From an uncultured Flavobacteriales bacterium (GTDB taxonomy: Bacteria > Bacteroidota > Bacteroidia > Flavobacteriales > Crocinitomicaceae): a stretch of DNA of 10,610 bases. The stretch lies in NCBI GenBank assembly GCA_946479285.1, contig CAMLFH010000041.1, positions 1 to 10,610 of the forward strand. Reading direction: 5' to 3'. Within the stretch, counting starts at the first letter, position 1, and each line of letters begins with the position of its first letter. Positions 9,601-10,610 of the stretch are shown here, in pieces. Below the pieces are notes generated by a model, which had not been told where the DNA came from, searched no databases, and worked only from the letters and a program-made list of their open reading frames with translations. A program made the translations under genes and the position numbers.

Positions 9601-10610
9601 ACTAGCGGACCTGTTGTAACTTCAGGAACTGCAATTATAGGAAACGGAACAACTGCTCCGGGAACAACTTCTTTCCCGAATCCGTTGAGTGCATACTATG
9701 GTGGTACAAAACACCAGATCTTATTCACTGCTGCTGAATTGACAGCGCAAGGAATGACTGCGGGAAGTCAGATTAGCACAGTTACTTTTGACTTGAATGC
9801 ATTTGCAGGAAATGCTTGTACAAACTTTACAATTCGTATGGGAAATACAGCTCTTACAGCTTTGACAGGATTTGTAGGAGGAACATCTACGGTTTACGGA
9901 CCAACAACGTTTACTCCGACTGCAGCAGGATTGGTAACATTTACTTTGGTTACTCCATATACCTGGAACGGAACTTCCAACATCGTTGTTGAAACGGTTC
10001 ACAATGCAGGAAACGGTGGGAATGGTTCAGGTACACGTACCAACACTACAACTACTGCTTCTAATACCGTGTTCTATGGTTCTTCCGATAACATTGCAGG
10101 TGGGATCGCTGGATTTGATGCATTGTCAACATGGGGTACTTCAGGTGCCAGTAACCTGAGACCAAATATGCGATTTGCATTCACAAGCCCTATGTCAGGA
10201 AGCTGGACTCCGGCTGCTACACTTTACACAAACCCTGGTGCAACAACACCATATGTTGGAGGTGCATTGACAAGTTCAGTATATGCGAAACCAATGACAA
10301 CAACGACTTATGTTGTAACTTACACAGGAAGCAATGGGTGTACTTCTCAAAGTTCAGCAACTGTTACGGTTAACCAACCTACAAGTTCATCTGTTTCTGC
10401 TACGGCTTGTGATACGTATACATGGGCTCAGAACAGTACAACGTATACAACTTCAGGTGTACATACAGCTACAATCCCGAATGCGGCAGGTTGTGACTCA
10501 ACAATTACGTTGAACCTGACAATCAAGAACAGTACAACAGCAACTGTTCCTGTAACAGCTTGTGATTCGTACACATGGCCGATCAACAGTACAACGTATA
10601 CAACTTCAGG
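3616..10610 (+). CDS. Giant modular exoprotein: beta-helix repeats plus Ig-like super-repeats (C-terminus beyond window)
   Basis: The frame stays open from the ATG at 3616 to the window end (2331 complete codons). Residues 1-28 are a signal peptide (hydrophobic FIMCFALLILGSGSLFG, cleavage likely before Gln29); the ATG at 3634 would also give a workable signal peptide. No Shine-Dalgarno is present, only an A/T-rich leader. Residues about 30-170 lead into a parallel beta-helix-like region with Asn-based repeats (about 170-840), closing with the typical NPDLGAFEF (977-985). Residues about 988-1095 look like a beta-sandwich linker (GYSVNG, WEGTIPVP, ending NSIG). Residues 1098-2255 carry Ig-like domains in a super-repeat with three nested modules. 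From 2256 a 51-residue Cys/Trp repeat begins. The protein is very rich in Thr, Ser, Ala, Gly and Asn and contains no enzyme motif that I recognise. By family analogy it is a T9SS-exported adhesin or surface-layer protein; a C-terminal sorting domain is expected beyond the window. It lies downstream of a terminator and has its own candidate promoter, so it is probably an independent unit. Confidence 0.9.
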   Translation, partial: MLKNSTMNFSRFIMCFALLILGSGSLFGQVSGTKTIPTDYATIAAFITDINTNGIGAGGVILNVPSGYTETAPAGGFSITATGTVANPIVIQGTGGAPKPIITASAALTAGALNDGIIKLIGSDYVTISGLDLRENAANTTTAAATNNMTEWGIALLYASATDGAQHNLLSGNTITLVRTYTNTFGIYSNTRHSATAVGTTADITAASGSNSFNQVYGNTISNVNMGITFIGVNTAANQDSGNDIGGSSLATGNTITNWGGAGAVSTFISNSGTSYGIFINHQFGENVSYNTLTSATVSGTSVTFRGILKDYTATSATGTFTSTISHNTITLSSAFTSGTFQHIFSQNLTATGATLNITDNSFLNSSVSGASSSSAMVGIVNNSTPAILNITGNTFSGWTTTATSGGVTAINNGGAVATTLNLSNNFIGTAGTGWVTFSAANSGSVNGILNTAGAATATLNMNSNDIRGIVHAVAGSSAHVYFSNTATNPSANINSNTFTNLNVNTTGGISFIVNNATHIANTVFNVNNNSVVTGFVKGGSGGTVVFYNSFSLSGNTVTEINTGNNFSNMTFTGATINGWVCADGTTTAPLGPKKTVTGNTFNNITNNTSGTIQILYVGYGDQTFAAGSTVSNNTISNITGAANIVGIVNDGGAHNFTNNTISGLSTSVAAGQVIGIMVNATASGASNVKVFSNTISGLTCSGATTPLTVGIGVLAGNATSTISVYKNKIYNLSATSAFTGNGAVNGILLQAGSSVNVYDNTIGQLTAPTANSADAIRGISVTSTATSANYRVYYNSVYLNASSTGTNFGTSGLYHTASATATTATLDARNNIIVNESAANGTGIATAFRRSAVQLANYASTSNRNLLYAGTPSATHTIMYDGTTPYQTMLTYQAAALPKDANSFTGEAAFTGAGYGTAGNFFITTIGANIDFLRPVAGITTQAESGANNITVPAITDDYAGVIRAGNAGYAGTGTNPDLGAFEFAGISPAPVITLNSVTPPATTQCIAAARLVSVNITTTSGTITGATIGYSVNGVPQSNIVMTNVSGTTWEGTIPVPSPTNATIAWGVAATNSIGLNSSYTGTPYSDEPLFGAAGSVTASVGTVCSGSPSTLTAALSKSGTVALGAGSTITTSVGENPFYGGYGGVKTQYLVRASELTALGLTAGNITQMSLNITTAGSTLSGFAISASNTALTALTTNIENVGTQVYSTASFVPAVGANNFVFSTPLNWDGVSNIIISFCWSNNNTSNTASQITGGSTSFVSANARYVDSRTSAEVCGYIGNTLPAGWNGGSTTVSFRPNFVFTGNKPPVITSVSWSDGVGTVGTTNPLSVSPTATTTYTATITSVGCSLTPSPTTTITVNPLPTAPTATNSAQCGVQVPTASVTSTSGLPTPTFKWYSASSGGALMQTSTSTTYTSTVAVTTTFYVSELNTVTGCESTRTPVTVNVSTPDAVSLTPSVPAICIGGSFTLTAANINGTPFQTYTYSTVSTTGSGAETPMAGASISVTPTAAGTYTYTLTATDGGCAASATATVVVNALPVIASATATPATVCSGNTITLTGNVTTSGVTSATLGTATTTEFGGGVYRNGFGTGDFRHQLLYTAAEMTAAGFAPGNITSLTFNVSSAGSGSANNYTIKLANVPTAGPLTATFATGTFTTVYSAATYTAVGGNNTHTFSSPFMWDGTSNILVDICYNISAIGGSATLSATTPAVVSNSNLLGSAGACAATGGGTTYANRPLIAFAMNYAANFNWLWSPGAFTTPVATTSITNTSGSAVNQPFTVTVTNPTTGCAASMVTSAVTINPATVAPMATNSAHCGTMTPTASVTGTGTPGNTFSWYTVPTGGTAIAGQTGSSLSAFPVSTTTTFYVSENNGTCSSARTPVTVTVTPAPAILVSGAATVCNGSSTSLTVTSSNDPNYTYTWSGGLGTGATVSAAPTVGTTYTVTATDASGGANNGCITSATHTIAVNPVPASAPIVPATATICAGSVQNLTSGPVVTSGTAIIGNGTTAPGTTSFPNPLSAYYGGTKHQILFTAAELTAQGMTAGSQISTVTFDLNAFAGNACTNFTIRMGNTALTALTGFVGGTSTVYGPTTFTPTAAGLVTFTLVTPYTWNGTSNIVVETVHNAGNGGNGSGTRTNTTTTASNTVFYGSSDNIAGGIAGFDALSTWGTSGASNLRPNMRFAFTSPMSGSWTPAATLYTNPGATTPYVGGALTSSVYAKPMTTTTYVVTYTGSNGCTSQSSATVTVNQPTSSSVSATACDTYTWAQNSTTYTTSGVHTATIPNAAGCDSTITLNLTIKNSTTATVPVTACDSYTWPINSTTYTTS
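4132..6117 (+). repeat. Parallel beta-helix (PbH1-like) repeat region of the giant exoprotein
   Basis: Twenty copies of an Asn-ladder motif, roughly h-x-x-N-[TSN]-[IFV]-[ST]-x-[hydrophobic], can be read (for example SGNTIT, YGNTISNV, VSNNTISNI, VFSNTISGL, VYKNKIYNL). The Asn falls at residues 173, 219, 254, 291, 328, 361, 394, 425, 465, 497, 529, 556, 600, 633, 659, 694, 728, 761, 796 and 831. Most steps are 31-37 residues. NosD/pectate-lyase-like helices show this Asn stacking inside coils. The region DYVTISGLDL (about 124-133) is a typical first coil. No catalytic Asp/Lys/Arg set of a polysaccharide lyase is evident, so a structural or binding role is more likely. Confidence 0.75.
6907..8241 (+). 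repeat. Super-repeat unit 1: split Ig + nested module, Ig_7-like, intact Ig
   Basis: Residues 1098-1542 of the giant protein. The order is an Ig-like domain interrupted by a nested module (1098-1365, Cys1107 and Cys1351), an Ig_7/CHU_C-associated-like domain (1366-1451, Cys1378 and Cys1439, motif TFYVSE), and an uninterrupted Ig-like domain (1452-1542, Cys1466 and Cys1528, motif TPTAAGTYTYTLTATD). The same order returns in unit 2. Domain names rest on motif memory, not on a profile search. Confidence 0.7.
7027..7539 (+). repeat. Nested module copy 1 inside an Ig-like domain
   Basis: Residues about 1138-1308. Landmarks in order: FYGGYGG, KTQYLVRASELTALGLTAGNIT, ALTALTTN, TPLNWDGVSNIIISFCW, EVCGYIG, SFRPNFVFTG. 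Cys1243 and Cys1280 are likely paired. The host Ig strand B (CSGSPSTLTA, 1107-1116) lies before it, and the expected tryptophan strand (VSWSDGVG, Trp1319) lies directly after it. This module type is common in T9SS proteins of Bacteroidota, but I do not know a formal family name for it. Confidence 0.65.
8242..9540 (+). repeat. Super-repeat unit 2: split Ig + nested module, Ig_7-like, intact Ig
   Basis: Residues 1543-1975. The order repeats that of unit 1: split Ig-like domain (1543-1807, Cys1555 and Cys1794), Ig_7-like domain (1808-1892, Cys1820 and Cys1879, again TFYVSE and ARTPVTV), intact Ig-like domain (1893-1975, Cys1905 and Cys1961). The matching phrases PTASVT, TTTFYVSE and RTPVTV in the Ig_7-like domains of units 1 and 2 show descent from a shared unit. 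Confidence 0.7.
8362..8865 (+). repeat. Nested module copy 2 inside an Ig-like domain
   Basis: Residues about 1583-1750. Landmarks: FGGGVYRNG, RHQLLYTAAEMTAAGFAPGN, MWDGTSNILVDICYN, ACAATGG, NRPLIAFAMNY. Cys1696 and Cys1728 match the pair in copy 1. Host strand B is CSGNTITLTG (from Cys1555) before it, and the host tryptophan strand is LWSPG (Trp1757) after it. Confidence 0.65.
9541..10380 (+). repeat. Super-repeat unit 3 (only the split Ig part)
   Basis: Residues 1976-2255. This is a third split Ig-like domain (Cys1988 and Cys2242) with its nested module, closing in TTTTYVVTYTGSNGC and TVTVNQP. The Ig_7-like and intact Ig domains that follow in units 1 and 2 are absent; the protein passes directly to the 51-residue repeats. 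Confidence 0.65.
9673..10185 (+). repeat. Nested module copy 3 inside an Ig-like domain
   Basis: Residues about 2020-2190. Landmarks: YYGGTKHQILFTAAELTAQG, NTALTALTGF, STVYGPTTF, YTWNGTSNIVVETVHN, NLRPNMRFAFT. The two cysteines shared by copies 1 and 2 are both missing (VETVHN replaces the FCW/ICY position); a different lone Cys2068 is present. Host strand B is CAGSVQNLTS (from Cys1988), and the host tryptophan strand is SWTP (Trp2197). Confidence 0.65.
10402..10610 (+). repeat. Start of a 51-residue (153-bp) tandem Cys/Trp repeat array
   Basis: Repeat 1 is residues 2263-2313 and begins TACDTYTW; repeat 2 begins TACDSYTW at 2314 and is cut by the window end. The conserved frame is ACD[ST]YTW, NSTTYTTSG, then AAGCDST and TLNLTI in the first copy. 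Cys2265 and Cys2293 are the likely pair. A 26-base stretch is identical in both copies (10432-10457 and 10585-10610, exactly 153 apart). Arrays of this ACDSYTW type are familiar in Bacteroidota surface proteins; more copies probably follow. The role is likely structural, as a stalk or binding array. Confidence 0.8.

Overview
The window reads as chromosomal DNA of a Bacteroidota bacterium, most likely Flavobacteriales and perhaps close to Fluviicola/Crocinitomicaceae. The evidence is indirect. All three genes encode exported, modular surface or secreted proteins of the kind carried by the type IX secretion system (T9SS). The one complete gene ends in a T9SS type A-like sorting domain. The start codons lack Shine-Dalgarno sequences and have A/T-rich leaders, and one upstream region resembles the Bacteroidota TTG / TAnnTTTG promoter. 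The genus is a guess.

Layout: (1) 1-1888, minus strand, left end cut off: a secreted VCBS/FG-GAP repeat protein with eight Ca-binding-type Asp motifs. (2) 1889-1979: short divergent intergenic region. (3) 1980-3215, plus strand, complete: an exported SGNH/GDSL-type hydrolase followed by a PKD domain and a C-terminal sorting domain. (4) 3216-3615: AT-rich gap with a clear intrinsic terminator (3337-3360), a cluster of GTTAA/TTAAC half-sites including an 18-bp dyad, and a candidate promoter. (5) 3616-10610, plus strand, right end cut off: one continuous reading frame of more than 2331 codons, a giant modular exoprotein. It has a signal peptide, about 950 residues of parallel beta-helix-like repeats, a linking beta domain, two and a half copies of a roughly 440-residue super-repeat of Ig-like domains, and the start of a 51-residue Cys/Trp repeat array that runs off the end.

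The most notable observation is inside the giant protein. Three Ig-like domains appear split at the same place by a related module of about 170 residues, while two sister Ig-like domains are uninterrupted. The spacing between the two Ig cysteines is 244, 239 and 254 residues in the split copies and 62 and 56 in the intact ones. This looks like a domain nested within a domain, spread by duplication of a larger unit.

The three genes share an export theme but nothing shows a common pathway. Gene 1 and gene 2 are divergent, and genes 2 and 3 are separated by a terminator, so they are probably separate transcription units. I saw no RNA genes, CRISPR arrays, insertion sequences or phage genes.
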